A DNA stretch of 64,000 nucleotides from Nyssa sinensis (GCA_008638375.1 CM018032.1:32428751-32492750); one strand, 5' to 3'. Shown: positions 13,153 to 25,784, counted from the stretch's first letter. Numbers and translations: made by a program. Notes: generated by a model from the sequence alone, not told the origin.

Positions 13153-13741
13153 TCTTTCCCCCCTTAAAGAAATTTCATCCTAAAATTTAAAAATGTACCT
13201 CTTCTACAAGATCTAGAAAGATCAATACAAAATGCGTTGTAACATGGAGATGTGCAGCCTTACATATAAATCATTCACCTCTCTCTTCGCCAGGCGATAT
13301 GGAATGCATTACCCTCCCCCCCAAAGGAACCTCATCTACTTGGGCGGGCGTGCAGTGGTGTGCAAACATCTCCACATTCCCTATTAGGGTCTAGTTCTAA
13401 TCCCATCTGTAACGGCCCACTTCACATGGCATAACGCATAATGAAATTCTCAAACATGTCGGCTTATCAATGTCAATTTCCCAAATCCATCCAAGCATCA
13501 TGAGCCACCTCAACAATGCAACATAAAAAAAAAACTCTCAATGCTCACAAGGATACCTCAAAGTCTCTCACACATGTGATGACCATCTGACTAACCTCAA
13601 GTCAAGCTATGCAATCATCTAGTAATTTATTACAATGGCATCAATATATCACCTGCACTTCAAGATCAAACCTATCAAGTACATGTGAAAGGTCAGGCTT
13701 ATACTTCCTCAACATCAATACATGAAAGATATCATGAACCC
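13153..13741 (-). pseudogene. element E: polypurine tract and 3' end of pol
   Basis: Reading minus from 13736, the translation VHDIFHVLMLRKYKPDLSHV matches the conserved C-terminal tail of chromovirus/Del-type gypsy integrase. The preceding residues, GEVAYQLALPPQLFG, lie at 15490-15417, the two halves being separated by the solo LTR at 13742-15412. Downstream (towards 13153) no further domain is seen, ending in the polypurine tract next to the LTR. Confidence 0.75.
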
Positions 13742-15412
13742 TGATCGGTGCAAAACTGCAAGTGCATAGTATCATAGTTTTATAGTAAAGTGATGAGTAG
13801 AGTATCGTCCTCAGGGATTGGTATCTTACTTTTGACAAGTACCGAAATTAAACTAATCTCGACTTTATTTAGAAAATTCACTAAGATCTTTCTAATTGCA
13901 ACTTAAAATAAAACTAATGCAAAGAAAATACTTAAATGAAAAGAGAGATGTTGTTCGAAATTCAAATTAATGGGAGAGAAGAATTCTAGGAAATCGATTT
14001 CACCTAATCCCTCACTATGCTTTACTTATCTAACTAATTGAATTTAATTCCCTATGTTGGTTAGCAAATCTCCAAATCATCCAAAAGCCTCTTTCGACAG
14101 TCAATTAGACACTATTCTTGTTCATTATTTACACAAGAGTATGCAAATTTATAAAGCAAGAATGCACTAAGACCAATGATTTTTTTAATACTATATAGGT
14201 TCATATAAGTCTTTCGATCTCTATATTTACCTATGTCGAAATATTCAGGATCTATCCTATGATTCCCTCTTTCAACAGCAAATCACAAGATTAAAATCAT
14301 TTAATTAGTGGCCAGTTAATTAGAAGCATTAAACTCAGAATAAATCAGACAAATATGAAAAAAAATTACTTCAAATTAGAACAGAAAAACAGGCATAGTT
14401 CGAGACTAGACTACATCGTTTTCCTAGAATAAAATAAATTAGTTCATGCTAAAAATTAAATTTAACATAAACGAATTCACTATATTTTTTTTGAGAGGAA
14501 CGGAAGAAAATGGAATGCTAAAAATAAATATTCGTTGCAGTCCTGTTCCAAGCCGCAGCAGCTTCAAGCCTTTTCTGGTTCTACGCCAGGACCTCATTTT
14601 TGCTTTTCTCTCACTGCCGCACTCCAAGCCACAAGCCGCAGCTTTTTCTTTTGTTTTTCCTCTCTGCCGCCGCAACACCCTCTTTTCTCCCAAATCTCTC
14701 ACTGCCGCACACAGTTTCACTGCTTCGCCTGATCTTTCTTCGATCTCCAAGCCGCAGCCAAGTCACAAGCTAGGTTCAGCCAGCAGCCGCTTGCTTTGCC
14801 TCCTTCTCTGTTGCGCTGCTTTTCCTGTTATGCCCCCCAACGCAAAACAGCCCTAGCCACCTTGTATAATCAGGGCCCAAAGCACTACACACTTGAATCA
14901 TTGGGCCTGGGTCCACTTTAGCTGTCTCTGCCTTCCTTTTATTCATTTTCCCTTCCTTTTTTTATTTCTTTCCTGGCTTCGCACACCACTTCAGCTGCCA
15001 TTGTTTTATTTTTCTTCTTTTACTTCAATCTTCCATCTGGGCCCACGTTTCTTTTTATTCAGCCCCACCGCAGCCTGTTGCTTTCGTTGATTTCTTCTCC
15101 TGCTTGCAGTCGCGCCCAACTATACAATCCCAGCCGCTTCTTTCTCATTAGCTTTTTTTTTTTATTCTTTTTTTTCCCCTTTGGACGGCTTGTATTGGAA
15201 TATTGGATCAGCTATCATGGTGAGGAACTCACAGGCCTAAATAACAGATTGTCCGGCCCAAGAAGTCATGGGTCGAGCTGCTTCAATTTCTTCAAGTCTA
15301 TGATAAAATTTAAATGATAAAAATGAAGCCCAAAATCAACCAAAATAAATAAAATAGACTAAAGTTTAAAATTAAGGAGTGTTAAAATATTCTAAATTAT
15401 GCAAGTCATCAA
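13742..15412 (-). mobile_element. 1.7-kb solo LTR inside the pol tail of element E
   Basis: Flanked by the perfect 5-bp TSD AACCC (13737-13741 and 15413-15417), and it interrupts a contiguous integrase reading frame. On the minus strand it runs TTGATGACTTGC...TTGCACCGATCA. The plus-strand words 'caagtgcatagtatcatag' and 'tatcgtcctcagggattgg' near its left end resemble the 'tatcg...acagggat' ends seen in many plant gypsy LTRs. The 14.45-15.3 kb stretch is pyrimidine-rich; the reading frames there are low-complexity and not considered genes. Confidence 0.8.
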
Positions 15413-17600
15413 AACCCAAATAACTGTGGCGGTAACGCCAACTGATAGGCCACTTCTCCAACACCTTTTTCCAATTAAGATCTTACGAGGATCTATGACA
15501 CTCATGTTGAATTCTCATTTAATTCAAATAATTTGTCAATCATATGAAACTTGTCACATTACATTCAGAAACTATTCTATATGTCAGATTCATCATTTAG
15601 TCATCTCGCCATAAGTCCTCAAATTGAGTTTCCAACTCATATAATTTCACAATCATTACAAGATACATTATCAAGTCATTCTAAGGAGAATTCACCCCCC
15701 TACAATAGTAATCTTCCAAGTGCATCATCAGAATGTCCCAATTTAATTCATCACTATTAGAGTTGACTCATCATGTAAATTTATGATTAAAATCTATCAT
15801 CTATCAACTAGGAAAAACAAAACAGGCAAACACAGGCCTTACTAACAAAATGACTTCTATCATCAAAGAAATATAATAGAGAACCTTAACCTTGTAGATC
15901 AATCCAACTAACATGTGGCCACAATAAGAAATAGTCATAACAACATTTATAGCACTTTCATGCTCCACTATAAATTAAAAGCCTTCAAATGCACTATTAT
16001 ACTTCTCAATAATCAACCACAGCTCAATATGCATATCTATAAGTCACTCTATCCCCAAGACATACTAACCCCAACTAATCTTACATTCTAAGAGTATCCA
16101 CCAATATTGGCAGTAAATCATAACCCAATATTAACAATAATCCACCATTTTTGTTCACAAGTCCTTGGACTTCCACAAGATTACTCCATTTGCAAATTAA
16201 AATTTCTATTCTCAATTTACATATTAAGCAAAATTTTGAAATCACAGTCATCACCAGCTTGACCTAACCATGCCATTCACAATTCATTCTCTATATCAAC
16301 AACACGATCATTTTTTTTTCATCAATTATTAATTCAGTAATTTATTCATCAAAGGTAAATTAAATCCTTTTTTTTTTTTTTTTTTCTATATCCAAAGTAT
16401 ATTCTATACACACTTCCACATATACAAAGAAATGCCAAGTGTTCATCTTTATCCTTTTCTTATTCATCTCAGCCATTTCATCTTAGTATAATTCCTTTTC
16501 TATTTATATCACATATCATTAAAAGTTTTCCGTCTTCATCTTTTTAACCTTTCAAGCTTTCAATTTTATGCACTATCCAAAAATATGTTACAAAATGCAA
16601 TATAGACACGTAAGCACATATGTACCCAATCCATGTATATATATAAAAACAAAACATGCAATACATGTGTCTTATACATCAAAGAATTTAACATATTTTA
16701 TTTATATTCTCATACCTTACACGTAAATTAGAACAAAAAATCTTATACTTAACACATATAACAAACCAATCACGCCATGACAATTACTAAAGATGTATTA
16801 TGTTTCCATCATGTATTTAGTACATACTCATGCAAGTTCACCTTAGTTAATTCATTTTTCCTTGCTGCCTTAAATTGTCTTATTAGGTATCTTTTACCTT
16901 TTTTCCTGTATATAACTAGGTGATAACCCTTCATGAATCACATCTCCTTTCGTTACTGGGTGATGGATTGGCCAGTCCATATACTTGTAACTCAGAACTT
17001 GCCACCAATTCAATATATTCATAATACACTTTCAAATGATCCTAACCACATGGTTTTATGACCTAGTATATACATTTCTACATCATATGCTCATAACAGT
17101 TAACATTCATTTAATTATTTATACATACATAATATGGTTTAGCATACTTTTATACATGCATTACTACCAATCCAGTCTGTTTAGATATCACAGTTGTAGT
17201 ACCATAACCTTACGAATATCGGGTACTAACCTAGCATACATATATAGAATCAACAAGCAACATTCAATAGCTAACAAATAGCCTACCACATAAACACTTA
17301 AGATTACGATCCATCCTAAGAATATACATATACCTAAATGAACATACAGCTTACCATATAGGTAACTAGGCACATAACCGACCCTGTAGATGTCCAGGCT
17401 TATAGCCTATCTTATAGATCATTAAGCACATAGTCTATCTCATAAATCACTAGGTTTACTATATAGATATAAGCATCTATCCCCAGTTCATAAAAAATCA
17501 AGCATACCACATATTGTACAATTTTACACACAAATGTAACAAGCACTCACCTAATCATGTAACCCAAACCAGTCTAATTAAATCGAGGTCTAACCTCTCC
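15413..17600 (-). other. decayed interior of element E (pol region)
   Basis: Apart from the integrase tail at the left edge (15413-15500), these AT-rich bases carry no recognisable reverse transcriptase, RNase H or integrase core. A poly-T run lies near 16364-16385. The pol core was probably deleted or replaced, so the element may have been non-autonomous already when it inserted. Confidence 0.5.
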
Positions 17601-17890
17601 TAACTCATAACAAAGTCCATCCTAGAAGGATCCACAGGCACCCCGTGAAACAAAAACTATCTCCCTCAAGAGTACACACCGTCATTTTCCCCCTGTAGCA
17701 GTCTACACTCGCCCGAAAAACAAACAACCAATATGTCCTCAATATAATGCCAAAACTAGGCATGTTAAGTAGAATGAAGTCAAAATAAAGGACGCTGTTA
17801 GCTATCTCTATCGAGCAATCTCTACAAATCCTCGTCAGTGTCACACTACCCCAAGTATATTCACATAATTTGCATCTTAAACACAAGGCT
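17600..17890 (-). pseudogene. gypsy aspartic-protease C-terminal region relic
   Basis: The minus-strand translation contains FGIILRTYWL then FRASVDCYRGKMTVCTLEGD, matching the 'FDVILGMDWL...ASVDCYRGRVTVCTPEGD' run that follows the retroviral-type aspartic protease in plant Ty3/gypsy polyproteins. The catalytic DTGA region is not visible. It supports the minus orientation of element E. Confidence 0.7.
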
Positions 17891-19038
17891 CTTATTCAAA
17901 AATTTACATCATCTAACTCTTAACCTGATATACAATTTCCTTCAAAGCAACAACCAATGTTTATCCTTCATTCAATCATAATTATGTAATCAGTCTTTTA
18001 AATTATACTAGAACTGGGTTCATGATTCACACCTTCATTTGGTCCAATTCAAGCAACTCATTATTTTTACAAGGCTTATTTTTATAGGTTCATTTAATCA
18101 ATCCACTATTCTCATCACAGTTAGTATCGATCAATTTATAGGACTAGGTAAGGTAATAGTATTCATCTCGAGGTTACCTCCACAATCCACTATAAGATAT
18201 CATTTTCCAGTTCAATAAAGGAATCATTACAACCCCTATCTTTCAGATTCACATCACTTAAACTCATCAATATCCATCATAACACAAAAATCAAAATTCA
18301 ATTATATCATTACTTGAATTTATCCACATCAATCTTTTCCAAACCATTCATGTCTATACAATTCTCCTAAGACGAGATATCATCAATCATTACCTGATAA
18401 TCTAACAAATCCTGTTGACATACTTGCTTAATCATAATTTATAAAACTCACGTCGACCATCCCTATCCCTTGTTTGCAATAATCAAATACCAAGTTTTTC
18501 ACCCCATTCCAACACAACCTTTCGCCAGAAAAAGAAATCCATTTAGGCAATACAATATACACCTGCCCGTGGTATTTTTTTTTTCATGATGTCACATGTC
18601 ATCATGAAGGCAACTAGTATCAATCTATCATGTATGTAAACATATTCTAAATCACATACCATGTTATCACATATGGTCATGCCAATATACACATTACACA
18701 TATCATGCATCTCACTGTACCAAATCATGAAATCGTGTCTCATAGTATAATATCAACTAACATATAATCACACATGTAATGCATCAAGTACAAATAGCCA
18801 CATAACACACAAGGTTCTATCACATGCCACCGACAGCTTACACTAAGTCAAATGCTCTCCTCAAAGGTCCTATGGTGTTCAACAACACCTATCATTACCA
18901 AGTATTCTCAAACTAGAACTCTAAAACCAAGCTGTCAAAATCTACACATTACACAAGGTTTTCAAAAAATTTCAAATTATACGCCGTGTTCCCATTGTAT
19001 TTAACAACACCCTACGGTCCCTAAGTATTCGGACCTAA
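17891..19038 (-). other. decayed leader/gag region of element E
   Basis: Between the PBS and the protease relic, gag would be expected. I see only AT-rich, stop-rich sequence with no CCHC zinc knuckle. Confidence 0.45.
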
Positions 19039-19050
19039 GCTCTGATACCA
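19039..19050 (-). other. primer binding site of element E (tRNA-iMet)
   Basis: gctctgatacca on the plus strand is the exact complement of TGGTATCAGAGC, three bases from the inner end of the LTR at 19054. This fixes the orientation and first-strand priming of the element. Confidence 0.95.
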
Positions 19051-19053
19051 TGT

Positions 19054-21883
19054 TGTCACGCTCCGAATTTTCATAAACTTGGGAAGTGAGTAAAATAAAT
19101 TTATTAACTAGAAAAATAAATAAATAAATTTAAAGCATCCTTTAATTCTCAGCGGAAAAATTCATTATTCTATACTCTAAGGTCATTAACCAACCAAAAA
19201 AAAAAAAAAAATTGAGAATCATTTGAATACATTCTGAAAACTTTGTTTAGGCCTTTATACCTTTCATGATCAATTTTACCTAAACATATTTGGAGTCTCA
19301 AAGTGCAATTATTTTTAAACAAAAGTACTCGTCGAGATAATCAGTTTAGACTTTTAAATCACTCAATTCAGATTTTAAATTTTTGAATCAGTTTAGACTT
19401 TGAATCACTCAAACTAATTAAACAAAAGTACTCATCCTACGTATCAAATTTACTAATCTGAGAATCTAGTAGCTAAAAGTGAACAGTAACATTGAAAGTT
19501 ACTGTTCACCTGGAGTAAAATTGAATTTCAAAAAAATGCTGCACCTAACCCTTTGATTCAAATCAATATGTATCTCAATCTACAGATCCAAATATAATGA
19601 AATCTATGCCAAAAGCTTCCTTATTGAGTCTAGTTTCTATACTATTTTGAATCACTTAAAAAGTCCATGTAGAACTCAAGTTATGATGAAAACATTATCC
19701 ATAGGTCAGATTTTGCACACTTGAAGCAAAATCAATATAACTTTTTCATTTTAAAAGCTTTCAAATTCCATGATATATAAAAAGAAAGCTATGAGATAGA
19801 CCTATCTAGAAATGTAAGGCACCTTTATTAATTCAAAAGGACCAAAAAGGTATAGTCCCATGAAGTGGGCTGATCTGCCGAAATGATTTTGCAGAATCAA
19901 AATTAAGGCATGTTGTATGCCGTTTGACATTCCTTATAATTCTTCAAGCTATTTAACCCCAACTTTTGTGGCACTTTTTTCCCACTTATTCATGGGCATT
20001 TTACACACCTAATGGCTCTTTTAATTTCACAAAATTTTGACATGGTTTTCTTTATTTTCTAAGCATTTTTTCACCTAATATTCATGATACATTATATAAT
20101 TAATGATTCACACATTCCATCCTCACTCATTGGCCACAAGCTCATGGAAATTAACATACATCATTATACCCATTTTGTTCACACTACACAATACCATTAC
20201 AAATGCATTACATAAGTTTTAGGGCTTATGCTCATACATACAAAAATGTGCCCCAAGGGCCAAATTGTCCATTCAAGTCCCCTTACCCTCCTTCCTTCAA
20301 GACTTCATCAAGTCTCAAGTACCGGGAGCGTCATCTGTAATATGATATCCCACGAATGGGTCAGCTCAACTGCTGGTATGACATGATGCTAATGCTAAGA
20401 ACAAATTTAAGGCGTGGCATGTGCAAGTGTACATTTTAAAGCTATGCGTACCCCTCTTCCATTCATCAATGCAATGCAAAGGTGATATGCATAACACACG
20501 CATGCAAACTCTATGCCACACCCATGTCTCATTTACGGATCGCTCCCGATGGATCTGAGTACCAACACCCGTTTAAGGATCGCTCCCGTTGGATCTGGGT
20601 ACCAATGCAATGGCCAATTTTGGGTTTTTCACCACAGGATCTACACCCTCATAATGCATGGCACCAAGTGCTCAATTCATACCATGTTTCCAATAAATCA
20701 CAATATGCCAAAATGCTATGATTTCATTATGCAACTTCAATGAGACAATTCATCATATACATGGTGTTTACCTCAAGTCATGCATTTTACCCAACATAAA
20801 TCATAACTTCAAAATCCCTAAACTTCTTTTACATGAACTTAAACTATAACTATCCATTTCAACACATGCTCAAGCCACATTTTCACAATCTCACTAATTC
20901 ACAAAGAACATATATTTTCATAAAGCACCAATGCGTCAAACCATCACATCTTCCAAAACACAAGATGTATCAGCATGAGTATAAGCTAAAATATAATAAT
21001 TCATACACATAGGCAAGATACATCTTCATTATAGCAACAAATCATCAAATAACTTAAAGAACACACAAGCATCTAAACTACCAACTCTAAGTTTTCAAAG
21101 TAACTACCTCTTAAGTGATTTCCTAACATCAAGTAAACACCTTAAACACTCAAACAACATATAAAAAGGCAAAGAAACTTAAACCTATTCCTAACTTAGC
21201 AAGATATCATACCTAGAATGGTTTTTCTCAAACTGAGGAAGTTTTGCTCGCTGCACAGTTGAACCAATTAGTGAGAATATAGTCCTTGTTGAGAGGAACA
21301 ACTTCCTAGAAGGAACTTTTGTGAAAATCCAAGCTTAGATGTGTGTTTTGGAGGCTTGAAGTTGGAAAACCCTAGGTTTTTTTTCACCTTTTCTCCCATG
21401 GACGTGTTCTGCTCTATATCTCAGACCAAACAATGAAAAAAATACACTAAGGGGACTGTATTTATAGTGGAGGGGCAAGGGGGCAAAATGACCCTTTTGC
21501 CCTTAATGAATCTGGGCCCCGTTACACTACAACCCATCCCGAAATGTCTCAATTCGAAAATTTTCTTTAACCAATTTCTTAAAATTATTTTAAATGAAAA
21601 TTTTCAAAAAAATAAATTTTCTCCTGTGACCGGATCCACCTGGGCCACCCGAATGCCCTTTTGGTCCAATTTTTGAAACTGTCTCCGAATAGGCTCAAAT
21701 GTTTCCAAGAGGTTTATTTTAACATTTTAAGGATGTTTCTCTTCTATGGCATACTCAAAATATGCTTCTAAATATGACTTATGTCCAAATGATGCATGTT
21801 TAGCGCTTTATCGGCAAACAGTGCATAAATAGTGCCCTACCGAAAAAAATGAAAAATTTATCCTCCATTTTCAGGTCTCTACA
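19054..21883 (-). repeat. 5' LTR of element E
   Basis: The uninterrupted LTR copy (2830 bp). It carries, in minus-strand order: a TATA box TATAAATA (21466-21459), a leader with a 43-codon frame opening at ATGGGAGAAAAG, a 5' splice-site match CTAG|GTATGA (21213/21212), a hairpin CCCA-TTCG-TGGG, a 3' splice-site match ATTACAG|ATGACG (20335) and the inverted repeat at 19479-19509. It ends next to the PBS. The proposed 878-bp intron would lie wholly inside the LTR. Confidence 0.92.
21459..21466 (-). promoter_or_regulatory. TATA box of LTR E
   Basis: CTATAAATACAG on the minus strand, kept in the second LTR (6424-6417). The predicted transcription start is about 25-30 bases further left, near 21430. 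Confidence 0.6.
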
Positions 21884-22120
21884 CATAAAGCCTAAATAGT
21901 ATATCCCGTAAAAACCTGCACTCACTAGGTATTGAACAACTCGATTGTCTAATCGTGCCATTGCTCAACATAATGATGCCTTCCTACAATGGCATCGGAA
22001 AATGTCATAATCTCGGTTCTCCCATATAGTAGTGGAACGATATCGAGACTATAAATGTAGCACCGATGGATCTATTGGACCCGAGTGAGGCTATGCCCTG
22101 GGGTGATCCATAACTAATAC
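21884..22120 (-). pseudogene. PMD/MAIN-like pseudogene, N-terminal part
   Basis: The minus strand from about 22115 reads GPIDPSVLHL*SRYRSTTIW, then ARLDNRVVQYLVSAGFYGI, YYLGFM, continuing across the element-E insertion site into LLDWHLITALVKRW at 3944. This is the N-terminal signature of PMD proteins ('GPIDPSVLYLQ...HRS..IW' and 'AGFYGVYRLG'). There are two in-frame stops. Together with 1796-3944 it makes one gene of about 2.4 kb before insertion. Confidence 0.85.
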
Positions 22121-22299
22121 TAAAATAACAACATAAGGTACAATAATATACATTTTGATGTCCATCACAACATAACTTATAATAATATAAAATTTGATAA
22201 TCAAAGATACGATAATAGGTTTTTATTAAATAATGAACTGTAAAAGGTTCAACAATACAATACATAATTAGATGCAATAATGAAACGTCAATAGTTGGA

Positions 22300-22970
22300 A
22301 TTATAAAACATAATTAACCCATCCACTCTAAGTAATATAGACCTTTTGTTCACAGCCAAAGAAGACGATAAATATTTTTGAAGGCCATTATTATCACTAT
22401 CGTCAGTGTAGTTTGATCGTTCAGGGTCCGACACCATTAGTTCATCCTCAATAATATCTATTATAGGTTATTTTGGATGGAAGTGCTCTTTTTTTGCATG
22501 TTCCATTGCATGAAATTGATCCAAGCATTGTTGCATTTGGTCATTCTCTCTTTCTAGCCTATTTATGACTGCGACTAAATCACATTTCTTGTCTACAAAG
22601 ATATTAGTTGAGCGTGCTCTTGGTACTCGTAGTCCATGCCGACGACCTTATACCTCAAGCACACATCTTTTCTCAAACAGTCTTGGCCATTTCAGACCAT
22701 AATCTTTGGCATGACCAACAGTTGGTGGTGCATCATATGCTTGTTCGATTATAATGTGTCCAACTTGCGTGAAATGATTAGATGCATTAATTGGCTTGTT
22801 CACGAACTCGCGTCATTTTTTGTACAATTTTTGACCCACTGGATCTTTGTAGGCTCCTATTAATGGTTGTCTCTAATTTGAGGAAGTCTTGTTGTGACTC
22901 TCTTGTTATTTTGAGGAACTTCCTTCGTGTTTGGAGGAGCTCCCCCCAAATACAACATACGTTAATCCAT
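22300..22970 (-). pseudogene. unrecognised coding-like relic between MULE transposase and PMD
   Basis: On the minus strand, fairly long open stretches joined by frameshifts read as protein: a segment with NHFTQVGHIIIEQAYDAPPT and GLKWPRLFEKRCVLEV, then a helical, acidic/Gln-rich tail with VINRLERENDQMQQCLDQF and DIIEDELMVSDPE. The tail looks like a short coiled coil. I do not recognise the family. Position and strand suggest a further exon or ORF of the old MULE, or the coiled-coil accessory part of another DNA transposon. Confidence 0.45.
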
Positions 22971-23074
22971 CTATAATAGAGTATTTATGCTTCTTCCTCG
23001 ATATTCTCTATAATGCAATGGAGTTGAGTTGATTTAAATTCGTTAGTTGCAATATAACTTTATATATAGGAATT

Positions 23075-23213
23075 GAATCAGTAATAGTTAAAGCTAATAA
23101 GATAAGTCACTACATTAAAGCAGGTAAGAGTATAATGATAAAGCTAATAAGACAAGTCATTGCATTAAATGGAATAATGGTATAATGACAAAGTTGTTAA
23201 GACAAGTCACTAC
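23075..23213. repeat. ~57-bp tandem repeat, split by solo LTR
   Basis: Copies of a unit with aaagctaataagacaagtca, 'ttgcattaaa' and 'gtataatgata' lie at 23075-23213 and continue at 25708-25775, about four in all. The continuity across 23214-25707 confirms that the latter is an insertion. Confidence 0.75.
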
Positions 23214-25707
23214 TGTAGGCACTAGTACCGAAAAAATGGAAAACACATGTCGTCCTTTTCCTATAGATTTAGAGGGATCCCGACTGTCTCCTTCTCTTAA
23301 GTGGAAAGGAACACCTCTTATAGAAGATAGATAAGTTGAGGAGTTACCAGCTTATTTTTGGGCAAGAAACAAGCAAACCTATTACAAATTGAATAATACA
23401 TATGAAGGAAATTGAAAGAAATGGAATGAAAATTACTTCGCTTTAACCTAAATACATACTAGAGGATCCCTTGACCTGGATCAAAATAAAGATAAAGCAC
23501 TGAAAAATAGAAACATAGATAAACGGGCTCGGGGGCTAAAGTACGGAGTGAGAAGGTGTTAGGCACCCACCCCGCCCGATCTGAATGGATCGGCCTCGAA
23601 TATTCACTTGCAAGGCTATTTTTTTATGAGAAACGGAAAAGAGAGATGTAAGTTTGGAAAAGATAAATAGTAAAAGATCTAGTGTAAAGAAATAAAATAG
23701 AACAAAAAAGATAGAACGAAGATCTGACTCAGGCCAGAAGACTTCCTACGTATCCGTTCAAAAAATGGAATTAGAGTCACGTAATTCTCCCATTTACCCC
23801 TTTTTTTTTTTTATCAAGAGTGATAAAAAAGGCAAGATCAACCAGGATCTTAAAGAAAACTGTTAAGGGTTTGAGAGTGTACCTTATTCAGTCGTGGGAG
23901 TTGGGCAGCACTTCGGTTGGGAAAGTCTGATCCAGATGCTTCAGTGGGGTAAATCTCTGGCTTGTTCTTTGATTTGGAAAGCGTCGCTTCACCTTGCTTC
24001 ATAAAAGGAGGCTGTCACTTCGGTAGGGCTTCGGCCTCGAGAGACGGAGAGTTCTTGTAGAAAGAACTTTAGAATTAAACTCACAACGTGAGGCTATGGA
24101 AATTGTGTCTTTCTCCATCCCTAAAACTGATGGCTTAGAGGCTATATTTATAGAAGAATATAGAGATTTGATCCAAGGGTCTAAGATGAAATCCTAAAAC
24201 GGAGAGTTAGGATAATGTCTTGATTGGTAATTATCTAATTAAATAAATAAAAAAATCAAATAATAATGATTATCCTAACTAAATGAAATAATAAATAATT
24301 ATGACAATGCACGAACCAATAGAATTAGTGTCTATATGCAAGAACCAATAAGATAAAAGAGAAATAGAATTAATTAGAAAATAAACTTTAAAATGAAAAC
24401 GTCCAGGTTCGATGTGTCTTCATTTAAGGAAATATCAAGTAACCAGATTTATGAAAATTCTAAAAGTGGAAAGTCCTAATTAAGCCTAAATAGACTACTA
24501 TCACTCAAGATTACCAAATTGCCCCCAATTTAGTGGAGAATCTCTAAATTACCACAAGACATGTGAAATGACCAAATTATCCCCTACTTTGTCACCAAAA
24601 GGGTAAAATTATCAAATTACCCCCATGTGGGAAAAATATATAAAAATTATAAAAAGGCTCCTCAAGTGACTAGGAAGTCCTACTAAGGGTAGGATTATAC
24701 CAAAATTACCAAAATGCCTTTAGTGGGCAAAAAGGTACCAAAATTACCGAAACACCCTCCAATGGGCAGAAGAGTCGTAATGGGAGTGAGACTCTATTAG
24801 GAAGAGTCCTACTGGGACTAGGACTCTGACAGTAGAGCTCTAACGGGAGTGAGACTCTATTGGGAAGAGTCTTACTTGAACTAGGACTCTGATAGGAGAG
24901 TCTTAATAGGAGTGAGACTTTGTCGGGAAGAGTCCTAGTTAGACTAGGACTCTGTTAGGAGATTCTTAACGGGAGTGAGACTTTTTCGGGAAGAGTCTTA
25001 TTTGAACTAGGACTTTGTCAAGAGAGTCCCAACAAGAGTAAGACTCTATCGAAAAGAGCCCTACTTGGACTGGGACTCTGGCAAGAGAGTTCTAGCAGGG
25101 AATAAGACTCTGTTAAGAGGAGTCCTAATGGAGTTGGGACTTTGGCACGAGAGTCCTAGCGGGAATAAGACTTTGTCGGGAGGAGTCCTAATGGGAGCGA
25201 GACTCTATGGGGAAGAGCCCTACTTAGACTGAGACTCTATCAAGAGAGTTCTAACGAGAACGAGACTCTATCGGGAAGAGTCCTAGTTGGACTAGGACTT
25301 TGTCAGAAAAGTCCTAATAGGAGCGAGACTCTATCTGAAAGAGTCCTACTTGGACTTGGGACTTTGGCAAAAGAGTCTTAATGGGAATAGAACTGTGTTA
25401 GGAGGAGTTTAAATGGGACTGGGACTCTAGTAAGAGTATTCTAGCGAGAATAGGACTTTGTCAATAGGAGTCCTAATGGAGTTGGGCTTCTAGCACGAGA
25501 GTTTTAGTGGGAATAAGACTTTATTAAGAGGAATCCTAATAGAATTGGGATTCCGGTAGAAGAGTCCAAGTGGGAATAGGACTTTGTTAGGAGGAGTCCT
25601 AATGGGAATAAAACTCTATCGGGAAGAGTCCTACTTGAAGTAGGTTTCTTGACATAATTACCGAATTGCTACTATTTAATAAAGGGTCACAAAATGAGGT
25701 GTCTACA
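23214..25707. mobile_element. solo LTR, Tat/Ogre-like (2.5 kb)
   Basis: The ends TGTAGGCA and TGTCTACA are near-perfect inverted termini. The flanks ACTAC (23209-23213) and ATTGC (25708-25712) fit an original 5-bp TSD ACTGC hit by two C/G-to-T/A transitions. The words gagaaggtgttaggcaccca and 'cttcctacgtatcc' resemble sequence I associate with Tat/Ogre-lineage LTRs; lineage is inferred. It contains a 63-bp tandem array. No PBS or coding sequence is present. Confidence 0.75.
24770..25650. repeat. 63-bp minisatellite in the Tat-like solo LTR
   Basis: About 14 copies of a unit containing gagactctatcgggaagag, 'tcctacttggactagga' and 'ctctgacaggagagtcc'. Starts at 24851, 24914 and 24977 show the 63-bp step. 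Each unit contains two near-inverted half-sites (gactct / agagtc), so single strands could fold into repeated hairpins. Confidence 0.88.
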
Positions 25708-25784
25708 ATTGCATTAAAGCATGTAATAATATAATGATAAAGCTAAAAATAACAATTCCACTGTATTAAATCAATGTGAAGGTC

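Larger units (their letters stand above)
3945..21883 (-). mobile_element. full-length Ty3/gypsy LTR element E (decayed, with nested insertions)
   Basis: Two direct repeats (3945-13152 with a 6.3-kb insertion inside, and 19054-21883) bound the element. Their outer ends are TGTCAAATCTTG and GGTCTCTACA, and both flanks carry the perfect TSD CATAA (3940-3944 and 21884-21888). A perfect 12-nt match to the 3' end of initiator Met tRNA lies at 19039-19050, and a polypurine tract (minus-strand ctttaaggggggaaaga) abuts 13153, so the element reads on the minus strand. The interior keeps only relics: an aspartic-protease-like stretch near 17.6-17.9 kb and the tail of pol at 13.6-15.5 kb. No reverse transcriptase could be recognised. 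Net LTR lengths are about 2.9 and 2.8 kb. It interrupts the PMD pseudogene. Confidence 0.92.

Noticed and set aside
14446..14856. 136-codon Ser/Pro/Phe-rich frame
   Set aside because: Pyrimidine-rich low-complexity sequence inside a solo LTR; open on several frames and both strands.
15413..17600. Search for gypsy reverse transcriptase on the minus strand
   Set aside because: None of the usual motifs (such as the YxDD box or the RSGYHQ-type block) could be read in any frame.
24770..25650. CRISPR-like regular array
   Set aside because: Units are tandem and adjoining with no unique spacers, and the sequence is plant nuclear.
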